This document shows positions 43,437-51,677 of a DNA stretch of 64,000 bases, in pieces (position 1 is the stretch's first letter; each line of letters starts with the position of its first letter). The translations under genes were made by a program, and so were the position numbers. This DNA is from Micromonospora carbonacea (GTDB lineage Bacteria; Actinomycetota; Actinomycetes; Mycobacteriales; Micromonosporaceae), in the NCBI RefSeq assembly GCF_014205165.1, contig NZ_JACHMZ010000001.1, forward strand, positions 2,564,501-2,628,500. Direction: 5' to 3'. The notes beneath the pieces were generated by a model. The model searched no databases, was not told the DNA's origin, and saw only the letters and a list, made by a program, of their open reading frames with translations.

Positions 43437-44656
43437 CCACCGTGACCGCCCACCCCACGCCCGCCGACGGCCCGCTCGCCGGGCTGCGCGTGCTGGACGC
43501 CTCCACGATCCTCGCCGGGCCGCTGTGCTGCCAGATCCTCGGCGACTTCGGCGCCGACGTCGTGAAGATCGAGCACCCGACCGCCGGGGACAGCATGCGC
43601 GGGCACGGCAAGGCCAGGGACGGCCATCCCCTGTGGTGGAAGGAGATCTCCCGCAACAAGCGCACCGTCGGGCTGAGCCTGTCCGCCCCGGAGGGCGCGG
43701 CGCTGCTGCTGCGCCTGGCCGCCCGGGCCGACGTGCTGGTGGAGAACTTCCGCCCCGGCACGCTGGAGCGCTGGGGGATCGGCCCGGCGCAGCTGCACGC
43801 GGTCAACCCCGGCCTGGTCATCGCCCGGATCACCGGCTTCGGCCAGACCGGCCCGTACGCCTCCCGCGCCGGCTTCGGCACCCTCGCCGAGGCGATGAGC
43901 GGCTTCGCCCACCTCACCGGCGCGGCCGACGGCCCGCCCACCCTGCCCGCGTTCGGCCTGGCCGACAGCATCTGCGGCATCGCCGCCTCGTCGGCGGTGC
44001 TGATGGCGCTGCGCCACCGCGACCGCACCGGCGAGGGGCAGGTCGTCGACCTGAGCCTGCTGGAGCCGATCATGACGGCGGTCGGCCCCGGCCCGACCGT
44101 CTACGACCAGCTCGGCGTCGTCGAGCAGCGCAACGGCAACCGGTCGGTCAACAACGCGCCCCGCAACACCTACCGCACCAGCGATGGGGCGTGGGTCGCC
44201 GTCTCCACCAGCGCCCAGGCCATCGCCGAGCGGGTGCTGCGCCTGGTCGGCCACCCCGAGGTCGTCGACGAGCCCTGGTTCCGCACCGGCGCCGGCCGCG
44301 CCGGGCACGCCGACGAGCTCGACGCGTACGTCGGCGGGTGGATCGCCGAGCGCACCCGCGACGAGGTGAGCCGCGCGTTCGCCGAGGCCGGCGCGGCCGT
44401 CGCCCCCGTCTACAGCGCCCGCGACATCGTCGAGGACCCGCACGTGCGGGCCACGGAGATGCTCACCACCGTCGACGACGCCGACCTCGGGCCGGTGCGG
44501 ATGCACAACGTGATGTGGCGGATGTCCGCGACCCCCGGACGGATCCGCTTCACCGGGCGCGCCCTCGGGGCCGACACCGAATCCCTGCTGATCGACGAGC
44601 TCGGCTGCGACCCGGCCGAGATCGCCGATCTCCGAGCCCGCCACGTCGTCGCCTGA
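43433..44656 (+). CDS. CaiB/BaiF (family III) CoA-transferase
   Basis: This is a roughly 407-residue family III CoA-transferase with the N-terminal Rossmann motif RVLDASTILAGP, the DVLVENFRPG region and the catalytic Asp in FGLADSICG. These enzymes transfer CoA between carboxylic acids without a free-CoA intermediate. In the cluster it probably activates the ring-opened acid before cleavage by the CitE-like lyase. A second GTG at 43442 has better ribosome-binding-site spacing (GGAG plus 8 nt) and may be the true start. Confidence 0.88.
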   Translation: MTTVTAHPTPADGPLAGLRVLDASTILAGPLCCQILGDFGADVVKIEHPTAGDSMRGHGKARDGHPLWWKEISRNKRTVGLSLSAPEGAALLLRLAARADVLVENFRPGTLERWGIGPAQLHAVNPGLVIARITGFGQTGPYASRAGFGTLAEAMSGFAHLTGAADGPPTLPAFGLADSICGIAASSAVLMALRHRDRTGEGQVVDLSLLEPIMTAVGPGPTVYDQLGVVEQRNGNRSVNNAPRNTYRTSDGAWVAVSTSAQAIAERVLRLVGHPEVVDEPWFRTGAGRAGHADELDAYVGGWIAERTRDEVSRAFAEAGAAVAPVYSARDIVEDPHVRATEMLTTVDDADLGPVRMHNVMWRMSATPGRIRFTGRALGADTESLLIDELGCDPAEIADLRARHVVA

Positions 44657-44689
44657 CGACCTGGCCGAACCGCTGAAACGTGAGGAACC

Positions 44690-45529
44690 GTGACGACCAC
44701 CGCCCGCCACGCCGACCGGCTGCTCGACGCCGTCCGCGCCGGAGTCGAGATCTACGACCTCGGCCGGCTGCTCTCGATCGGCATGCCCCAGTCGCCGAAC
44801 CACCCGCCGTTCTGGCTGACCATGCCGCGCCGGCACGGTGACATGGTCCGCGCCGACGGCGGCTCGGCGGCCAACGACCTGCTGGTGATGGGCACCCACG
44901 TCGGCACGCACGTCGACGCCCTCGCCCACGTCTCCCACGACGGGCTGCTGCACGGCGGCGCGGACGCCGCCGCCGCCCAGTCCGGCGGGCGGTTCACCGA
45001 GCTCGGCGTGCACACCGTCGCGCCGATGGTCCGCCGGGGCGTCCTGCTCGACGTGCCCGCCGCCCTCGACCGGCCCGACTGCCCGGCCGGCTACGAGATC
45101 ACCCCCGCCGACCTGGACGCCGCCGTCGACCGGCAGGGCACCCCCGTGGAGCCCGGCGACGTGGTGCTCGTCCGCAGCGGCTGGGGCCGGCACTTCGACG
45201 ACCCCGACCGCACCCGCTACGTCGGCCACGACTCCGGCGTGCCCGGCGTGGGCGCCGACGGCGCGCGGTGGCTCGCCGCGCACGGCGTGCACGCCGCCGG
45301 GGCCGACACCATCGCCTTCGAGTGCCTGCGCCCCGGCCAGGGCCACAGCAGCCTGCCCGCGCACCGGATCCTCCTGGTCGAGCACGGCGTCTACCTGATC
45401 GAGGCGATGGCGCTGGAGGAACTCGCCCGCGACGCGGTGCACGAGTTCACCTTCGTGCTGGCCCCGCTGCCCCTGTACGGGGCCACCGGCTCGCCGGTGC
45501 GTCCGCTGGCGGTGGTGGGCCGTGGCTGA
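44690..45529 (+). CDS. Cyclase-family metal hydrolase (kynurenine formamidase/isatin hydrolase-like)
   Basis: This 279-residue protein has the family metal motif HxGTHxDxxxH in THVGTHVDALAH. Further His and Glu residues lie near FECLRPGQGH. Relatives hydrolyse amide or lactam bonds (N-formylkynurenine, isatin) or cyclise polyketides. GTG at 44690 follows TGAGGA. It overlaps the PrpD gene by 8 nt. A ring- or amide-opening step is likely. Confidence 0.85.
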   Translation: MTTTARHADRLLDAVRAGVEIYDLGRLLSIGMPQSPNHPPFWLTMPRRHGDMVRADGGSAANDLLVMGTHVGTHVDALAHVSHDGLLHGGADAAAAQSGGRFTELGVHTVAPMVRRGVLLDVPAALDRPDCPAGYEITPADLDAAVDRQGTPVEPGDVVLVRSGWGRHFDDPDRTRYVGHDSGVPGVGADGARWLAAHGVHAAGADTIAFECLRPGQGHSSLPAHRILLVEHGVYLIEAMALEELARDAVHEFTFVLAPLPLYGATGSPVRPLAVVGRG

Positions 45530-46955
45530 GCCGACCCTCGGGCGGGCCCTGGCCGCGTTCGCCGCCGACACGCCCGCCGCCGCGCTGCCCGCCGCCGTCG
45601 TCGACAGCGTCCGCCAGCGGGTGCTCGACGTCGTCGGGCTCTGCGTGGCCGCCGTCGACCTGCCGAGCAGCCGGGCCGCCCTGGCGTACGTCCGCGACCA
45701 GGGCGGGCGGGGGCAGGCCCGGGCGATCGGGGTCGCCGACCCGGTGCCCGCCGCGCTGGCCGCGTTCGGCAACGGGGTGCTGGCGCACTCGCTCGACTAC
45801 GACGACACCCACCTGCCGTCGGTGCTGCACCCGAGCGCGTCGGTGGTGCCGGCCGCGCTCGCCGCCGCCGAGCTCACCGGCGCGTCCGGCCGGGAGACCG
45901 TCGCCGCCGTCGCGGTGGGCCTGGAGGTGTGCGTGCGGCTCGGCATGGCCGGCTACGACCGCGCCGCCGGCAACTCGGTCTTCTTCGAGCACGGCCAGCA
46001 CGCCACCTCCATCTGCGGCACCCTCGGCGGGGCGGTCGCCGCCGCCCGGCTGTTCGGGCTGGACGCCGGGCGCACCCTCGACGCGTTGGGCGTGGCCGCC
46101 TCGATGGCGGCCGGGCTGATCGAGGCCAACCGCACCGGCGGCACCGTCAAGCGGATCCACTGCGGCTGGGCGGCGCACTCGGCGGTGAGCGCGGCGGCCC
46201 TGGCCCGGCACGGCGTCACCGGCCCGCCCACCGTCCTGGAGGGCCGGTTCGGCTTCTTCGAGGCGTTCCTGCGCGGCGAGTACGACCCGGCGGAGATCAC
46301 CGCGGGGCTGGGCGTCGACTGGGCGGTGCCGGACATCTTCTTCAAGCCGTACCCGGCCAACCACTTCACCCACGCGGCCATCGACGCGGCGCTGGCGCTG
46401 CGCCGCCGCGGCGTGCGCCCGTCCGACGTGGAGTCGGTGACCCTCGGCGTGCCCACCCCGGTCATCCGCACCATCGGGCAGCCCATCGACCGCAAGCGCC
46501 GCCCCACCACCGGCTACGAGGCCCAGTTCAGCGGCCCGTACGCGGTCGCCGCCGGCCTGCACGGCGGCGGGGTGCTCGGCGTCGGCCCGGACGACTTCAC
46601 CGACGCCCTCGCCGTCGAGGAGTCCCGCCGGGCCGTGATGGCCCGCGTCGACGTGGTCCCCGACGAGCGCTGCGACGCGATCTTCCCGCACCAGTTCCCG
46701 GCCGTGCTGCGCGTGGTCACCCGCGACGGCCGGGAGTGGACCGAGGAGGTGCTGGCCAACCGGGGCGGCCCGGCCCGCCCGCTGACCACCGCCGAGCTGG
46801 CCCTGAAGTTCCGGCACAACGTCGCCGGCCGGCTGCCCGCCGACGTCGCCGGGGCCGTCGAGCGGGAGATCGCCGCCCTCGACACCGCCCCCGACGTCCG
46901 GCGGCTGGCCGGTCTGCTCGCCGCCGCGGCGGCACCCGACACCCGACAGGAGTGA
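45522..46955 (+). CDS. MmgE/PrpD family protein
   Basis: This 477-residue protein has the helical MmgE/PrpD fold (DYDDTHLPSVLHPSA near 90-104, KRIHCGWAAHSA near 210-221). Family members include 2-methylcitrate dehydratase and cis-aconitate decarboxylase, which work without an Fe-S cluster. In this pathway it may hydrate/dehydrate or decarboxylate a tricarboxylic or substituted dicarboxylic intermediate. The start is GTG, overlapping the cyclase gene by 8 nt. Confidence 0.88.
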   Translation: MAEPTLGRALAAFAADTPAAALPAAVVDSVRQRVLDVVGLCVAAVDLPSSRAALAYVRDQGGRGQARAIGVADPVPAALAAFGNGVLAHSLDYDDTHLPSVLHPSASVVPAALAAAELTGASGRETVAAVAVGLEVCVRLGMAGYDRAAGNSVFFEHGQHATSICGTLGGAVAAARLFGLDAGRTLDALGVAASMAAGLIEANRTGGTVKRIHCGWAAHSAVSAAALARHGVTGPPTVLEGRFGFFEAFLRGEYDPAEITAGLGVDWAVPDIFFKPYPANHFTHAAIDAALALRRRGVRPSDVESVTLGVPTPVIRTIGQPIDRKRRPTTGYEAQFSGPYAVAAGLHGGGVLGVGPDDFTDALAVEESRRAVMARVDVVPDERCDAIFPHQFPAVLRVVTRDGREWTEEVLANRGGPARPLTTAELALKFRHNVAGRLPADVAGAVEREIAALDTAPDVRRLAGLLAAAAAPDTRQE

Positions 46956-46959
46956 GCGC

Positions 46960-48423
46960 ATGACGACCTTCGACCTGCTGCTGCGCAACGTGCGCCTGGT
47001 CCGGCACGACCGGTCCGACACCGAGACGGTGGACATCGGCGTCACCGCCGGCAGGGTCGCCCGGGTCGCGCCGGGCCTCGACCCGGCCGACGCCGCGACC
47101 GTGCACGACGGGCAGGGGAAGCTGGCCTTCCCCGGCGTCGTCGACGCCCACCAGCACTGGGGCATCTACCACCCGCTCGCCGAGGACACCGCCTCGGAGA
47201 GCCGCGCCAGCGCCCAGGGCGGCGTCACCACCGCCCTGACCTACATGCGCACCGGGCAGTACTACCTCAACCGGGGCGGCCGGTACGAGGACTTCTTCCC
47301 CGACGTGCTCGCCGCCAGCGCCGGCCGCTCCCACATCGACTACGGCTTCCACCTGGCCCCGATGATGCGCGAGCACATCGACGAGCTGCCCGACCTGGTC
47401 GACCGGTTCGGGGTGACCTCCTTCAAGATCTTCATGTTCTACGGCGGGCACGGCCTGCACGGCCGCTCGGCCGACCAGAACTCGTTCCTGATGATCCCCG
47501 AGGGCGAACGCTACGACTACGCCCACTTCGAGTTCGTGATGCGCGGCGTGCAGGCGGCCCGGGAACGCTTTCCCGAGCTGGCCGACCAGATCTCCCTGTC
47601 GCTGCACTGCGAGACCGCCGAGATCATGAGCGCCTACACCCGGCAGGTGGAGCAGGAGGGCCGGCTGCGCGGGCTGGAGGCGTACCACGCCTCCCGGCCG
47701 CCGCACTCCGAGGGGCTCGCCGTCTCCATCGCCTCGTACCTGGCCCACGAGACGGGCCTGCCCACCATCAACCTGCTGCACCTGTCCTCGGCCAAGGCGC
47801 TCGACGCGGCCCTGCGAATGGCCGAGGCGTTCCCGCACATCGACTTCCGCCGCGAGGTGACCATCGGGCACCTGCTGGCCGACATCACCACCGCGCACGG
47901 CCTCGGCGGCAAGGTCAACCCGCCCCTGCGTCCCCGCGCCGACGTCGAGGCGCTCTGGGGGCACCTGCTCGACGGGCACGTCGACTGGGTGGTCAGCGAC
48001 CACGCCTGCTGCAAGGACGAGGTCAAGTTCGGTGAGCCCCGCGACGACGTCTTCGTCGCCAAGTCCGGCTTCGGCGGGGCCGAGTACCTACTGCCCGGCC
48101 TGCTCACCGAGGGCCGCCGCCGGGGCCTGCCGCTGTCGCGGGTCGCGGAGCTGACCTCGTGGAACCCGGCCCGCCGCTTCGGCCTGGCCGGCAAGGGCGC
48201 CGTCGCCGAGGGCTACGACGCCGACCTCTGCCTGGTCGACGACGACCACACCTGGACGGTCCGGGCCGCGGACTCCGAGTCCGCCCAGGAGTACACGCCG
48301 TTCGAGGGCTTCGAGCTGACCGCCCGGGTCACCGACACCTTCGTCCGGGGCGAGCACGTCCTCGTCGACGGCAAGGTCACCGGCAGCCCGCAGGGCCGCT
48401 ACGTGCCCCGGGCCGGGCGGTAG
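46960..48423 (+). CDS. Dihydropyrimidinase/hydantoinase-type cyclic amidohydrolase
   Basis: This 487-residue enzyme has the full binuclear site: HxH in DAHQHWG (His63, His65), the carboxylated Lys in SFKIFMFY (about 152), His in SLHCET, His in LLHLSS and Asp in VVSDHACC. Relatives open hydantoin, dihydropyrimidine, allantoin or other cyclic amide rings. CAGGAG precedes the ATG. Together with the cyclase-family hydrolase it strongly suggests degradation of a nitrogen heterocycle. Confidence 0.9.
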   Translation: MTTFDLLLRNVRLVRHDRSDTETVDIGVTAGRVARVAPGLDPADAATVHDGQGKLAFPGVVDAHQHWGIYHPLAEDTASESRASAQGGVTTALTYMRTGQYYLNRGGRYEDFFPDVLAASAGRSHIDYGFHLAPMMREHIDELPDLVDRFGVTSFKIFMFYGGHGLHGRSADQNSFLMIPEGERYDYAHFEFVMRGVQAARERFPELADQISLSLHCETAEIMSAYTRQVEQEGRLRGLEAYHASRPPHSEGLAVSIASYLAHETGLPTINLLHLSSAKALDAALRMAEAFPHIDFRREVTIGHLLADITTAHGLGGKVNPPLRPRADVEALWGHLLDGHVDWVVSDHACCKDEVKFGEPRDDVFVAKSGFGGAEYLLPGLLTEGRRRGLPLSRVAELTSWNPARRFGLAGKGAVAEGYDADLCLVDDDHTWTVRAADSESAQEYTPFEGFELTARVTDTFVRGEHVLVDGKVTGSPQGRYVPRAGR

Positions 48424-48427
48424 CGCC

Positions 48428-49282
48428 GTGCCCCCCGTCGCCCGCAGCTACCTCTACGTCCCCGGGGACCGGGAGGAGCTGCTGCGCAAGGCCCCCGGCC
48501 GGGGCGCCGACGCGCTCGTGCTCGACCTGGAGGACGCCGTCACCCCGGCCCGCAAGGACGAGGCCCGCCGGGCGGTCGCCGCCGCGCTGGCCGCCCCGAC
48601 CACCACCGAGACCTGGGTACGGATCAACAGCGACCAGGTCGACGCGGACGTCGCGGTGCTCTCCGCGGCGGCGGCCGGGGTGTGGGTGCCGAAGGCGGAA
48701 CCGGAGCTGCTGGCCGAGGTCGACCGGGCGCTGGCCGGGGCGGAACGCCGGCTCGGGCTGCCCGGGGCCACCTTCGCCGTCGTCGCCCTGATCGAGACCG
48801 CCCGGGGGATCCTCACCTGCCCGCAGGTCGCCGCCGCGCCGAGGGTGCTGCGGCTCGGGCTCGGCGAGGCGGACCTGGCGGGGGAGCTGGGCCTGCAACC
48901 GGGGCCGGACCGGGCCGAACTCGCCCCGATCCGCTCGCAGGTCGTGGTCGCCTCCGCCGGGGCGCGGATCGTCGCGCCCGTCGGCCCCGTCGAGACGACC
49001 CTGCGCGACCCGGACCGGCTGGAGGCGGGCACGCGGACGCTGCTGCGCCAGGGGTTCCGGGCGCGCAGCGCCATCCACCCCGGCCAGCTCGCCACCATCA
49101 ACGCCGTCTTCACGCCCGGCCCGGCGGAGGTGGCCGCCGCCCGGGAGGTGGTCGACGCGCTGGACCGGGCCGCCCGCGACGGCTCCGGCGTGGCGACCGA
49201 CCCCCACGGCAGGCTGCTGGACCGGGCGGTGGTCCGCGCCGCCACGGAGGTGCTGCGCCGCGCCGAGCGGCACGCCGGCTGA
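48428..49282 (+). CDS. CitE/HpcH-type C-C lyase (malyl- or citramalyl-CoA lyase-like)
   Basis: This 284-residue TIM-barrel protein has family motifs LYVPGDREELL, DALVLDLEDAV, a Glu in ALIETARGI and the metal ligand Asp/Glu region LGLGEADLAGELG. Members cleave (methyl)malyl-CoA, citramalyl-CoA or related thioesters to an acyl-CoA and a 2-oxoacid. As the last gene it probably performs the final cleavage after CaiB-type activation. The start is GTG with a weak ribosome-binding site. Confidence 0.87.
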   Translation: MPPVARSYLYVPGDREELLRKAPGRGADALVLDLEDAVTPARKDEARRAVAAALAAPTTTETWVRINSDQVDADVAVLSAAAAGVWVPKAEPELLAEVDRALAGAERRLGLPGATFAVVALIETARGILTCPQVAAAPRVLRLGLGEADLAGELGLQPGPDRAELAPIRSQVVVASAGARIVAPVGPVETTLRDPDRLEAGTRTLLRQGFRARSAIHPGQLATINAVFTPGPAEVAAAREVVDALDRAARDGSGVATDPHGRLLDRAVVRAATEVLRRAERHAG

Positions 49283-49295
49283 GCCGCCCCGGCGG

Positions 49296-51635
49296 TCAGC
49301 CCGCCGCCCGCACGGTGAACGGGGCCCGCAGCAGCGTCTCCTCCCGCGACGACGGGCCGACGAGCAGCGTGAAGTCGCCCGGCTCGACCACCCGCACGCC
49401 CCGGCCGTCGACGAGGGCGCAGTCGGCGACGGGGACGTCGATGCGGACGGTCGCGCTCCGCCCGGGCTCCAGCGCCACCTGGCGGAACGCCTTGAGCTCC
49501 CGCTCCGCCCAGCTCACGGAGGTGACGTCGTCGCTGACGTACGCCTGGACGGTCTCCAGGACCGGCCGGGCCCCGGTGTTGCGGACGGTGACCTCGGCGC
49601 GGACGGTGTCCGTCGGCGCGAGCTCGCCCGGGGCGACCCGCAGGTCGGCGTACTCGACGGTCGTGTAGGACAGGCCGTCGCCGAAGGCGAAGGCGGGGCG
49701 CTGGGTCAGGTCGGCGTACCGGGAGCCGTGCTGGCCACGGATCTGGTTGTAGTAGGTGGGCTGCTGCCCGACGTGCCGGGCGAACGAGATGGGCAGCCGC
49801 CCGGCGGGCTCGACGAGGCCGAGCAGCAGCTCGGCGACCGCCCGGCCGCCCCGCATGCCCGGGTTGGCCGCCCAGAGCAGGGCGGCGGCGTCGAGCGCCG
49901 AGTCGGGCAGCACCAGCGGCTTGGACGCGAGCAGCACGACGACCATCGGCGTGCCGGTCGCGGCGAGGGCGTCCAGCAGGGCGATCTGCCCGCCGACCAG
50001 GTTGAGCGTCGCGGTGCTGCACCCCTCGCCGACCAGCTCGATGCGGTCGCCGACGACCGCGACGACGTAGTCGGCCCGCTCGGCGGCGGCGACCGCCTCG
50101 GCGATCAGCGCCGCGTCCGGCGGGCAGGGCAGGACGACCTGCGGGCGGGGCTGGCCGTCGGGGAACAGCGCCCCCTCGGGGTCGGGGGCCATGGTGAGGA
50201 TGTCGGCGCCGCGCGCGTGGGTGACCGCCCAGCCGTCGGGCACGTGGTCGCGCAGCCCGTCGAGGACCGTGGTGATCATGTCGCGGGGCTGGCCGTCGCG
50301 CATCCAGTCGGCCTGCCCGGAGGAGCCGGCCCAGTCGCCGAGCTGGGTCTGCGCGTCGTCGGCGAGTGGGCCGACGACCGCGACCGTACGCGGCGGGCCG
50401 CCGTCGCCCCGGGCGCGCCCGGCGGCGTCGGCCGTGAACCCGCCCGCGAGCGGGAGCACCCCGTCGTTGCGCAGCAGCACCAGCGACCGGCGGGCGACCT
50501 CCAGGTTGAGCGCGGCGTGCGGCGCGCTGCCGATCACCGCCCGCTGCCGGGCGACGTCCGGCCGGCGGGGGTCCTCGAACAGGCCCAGCTCGAACTTCAG
50601 GGCCAGGATGCGGGAGACGGCGTCGTCGAGGTCCGACTCGACCAGCAGGCCCCGCGCGACCGCCTCCTGGGCGCCCTGGAAGAACTGCGGGGTCGTCATG
50701 ATCATGTTGTTGCCGGCCCGCACGGCCGCGGCGGCGGCGTGCGCGTGGTCGGGCTGCACCCGCTGCTCCCAGACCATCCGGCCCACGTTGTCCCAGTCGG
50801 TGACCAGCATGCCCGGCCAGCCCCACTCGCCGCGCAGCACGTCGGTCAGGAGCCAGTCGTTGACGGTGATCGGCACGCCGTCGGTGCTCTGGTAACCGAG
50901 CATGAAGGTGCGGCACCCCTCGCGCGCCACCCGCTCGAACGGCGGCAGGAACCACGCGCGCAGCTTGCGCCGCGACAGGTCCGCCTCGGTGGCGTCCCGG
51001 CCGCCCTGGGTCTCCGAGTAGCCGGCGAAGTGCTTGGCGGTGGCCAGCACGGCGGTCGGGTCGGCCAGGTCCGCGCCCTGGTAGCCGCGCACCATCGCGG
51101 CGGCCAGCTCGCCGATCAGGAACGGGTCCTCGCCGAACGTCTCGTCGACCCGGCCCCAGCGCAGGTCCCGCGCGATGCACAGCACGGGGGAGAAGGTCCA
51201 GTGCACGCCTGTCGGGGCGACCTCGACGGCGGTGGCGCGGGCGACCCGCTCGACGAGCTCCGGCGACCAGGTGGCGGCCATGCCGAGCTGGGTCGGGAAG
51301 ATCGTCGCGCCGGGGAAGAACGAGTGCCCGTGGATGCAGTCCTCGCCGACCAGCAGCGGGATGCGCAGCCGGGTGCGGGCGGTCAGCTCGTGCGCCTCGA
51401 CCACCCGCGCGGGGGAGGTGTGCAGGATGGACCCGACGTGCTTGCCGAGGATGTGGTCGGCCAGGTCGCCGTGGGAGTCGAGCTGCATCATCTGGCCGAC
51501 CTTCTCCGCCAGGCTCATCCGCCCGAGCAGGTGGTCCACCCGCTGCGCGGTCGGCCGGGTCGGGTCGAGGTGCGGCAGGTCGGCGCTGATCGGGTCTGCG
51601 ATGCTCCGGGACGCGGTCACCGCCCGACCGTACAC
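49296..51635 (-). CDS. GH3 beta-glucosidase or related exo-beta-glycosidase
   Basis: This 779-residue three-domain GH3 enzyme has a TIM barrel with KHFAGY, the catalytic nucleophile Asp in VTDWDNVG and an alpha/beta sandwich with acid/base region around VGDRIELVGEG. It ends in a fibronectin-III-like domain. No signal peptide is evident, so cytoplasmic hydrolysis of imported oligosaccharides is likely. The start is uncertain (GTG 51633-51635 or GTG 51618-51620), with no clear ribosome-binding site. It is convergent with the CitE-like gene 13 nt away and unrelated to that cluster. Confidence 0.88.
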   Translation of the reverse strand: MYGRAVTASRSIADPISADLPHLDPTRPTAQRVDHLLGRMSLAEKVGQMMQLDSHGDLADHILGKHVGSILHTSPARVVEAHELTARTRLRIPLLVGEDCIHGHSFFPGATIFPTQLGMAATWSPELVERVARATAVEVAPTGVHWTFSPVLCIARDLRWGRVDETFGEDPFLIGELAAAMVRGYQGADLADPTAVLATAKHFAGYSETQGGRDATEADLSRRKLRAWFLPPFERVAREGCRTFMLGYQSTDGVPITVNDWLLTDVLRGEWGWPGMLVTDWDNVGRMVWEQRVQPDHAHAAAAAVRAGNNMIMTTPQFFQGAQEAVARGLLVESDLDDAVSRILALKFELGLFEDPRRPDVARQRAVIGSAPHAALNLEVARRSLVLLRNDGVLPLAGGFTADAAGRARGDGGPPRTVAVVGPLADDAQTQLGDWAGSSGQADWMRDGQPRDMITTVLDGLRDHVPDGWAVTHARGADILTMAPDPEGALFPDGQPRPQVVLPCPPDAALIAEAVAAAERADYVVAVVGDRIELVGEGCSTATLNLVGGQIALLDALAATGTPMVVVLLASKPLVLPDSALDAAALLWAANPGMRGGRAVAELLLGLVEPAGRLPISFARHVGQQPTYYNQIRGQHGSRYADLTQRPAFAFGDGLSYTTVEYADLRVAPGELAPTDTVRAEVTVRNTGARPVLETVQAYVSDDVTSVSWAERELKAFRQVALEPGRSATVRIDVPVADCALVDGRGVRVVEPGDFTLLVGPSSREETLLRAPFTVRAAG

Positions 51636-51677
51636 ATCCGCGCGCCGTCCCGGGGCCCGCGCCGGTGGCCGCGCGGC

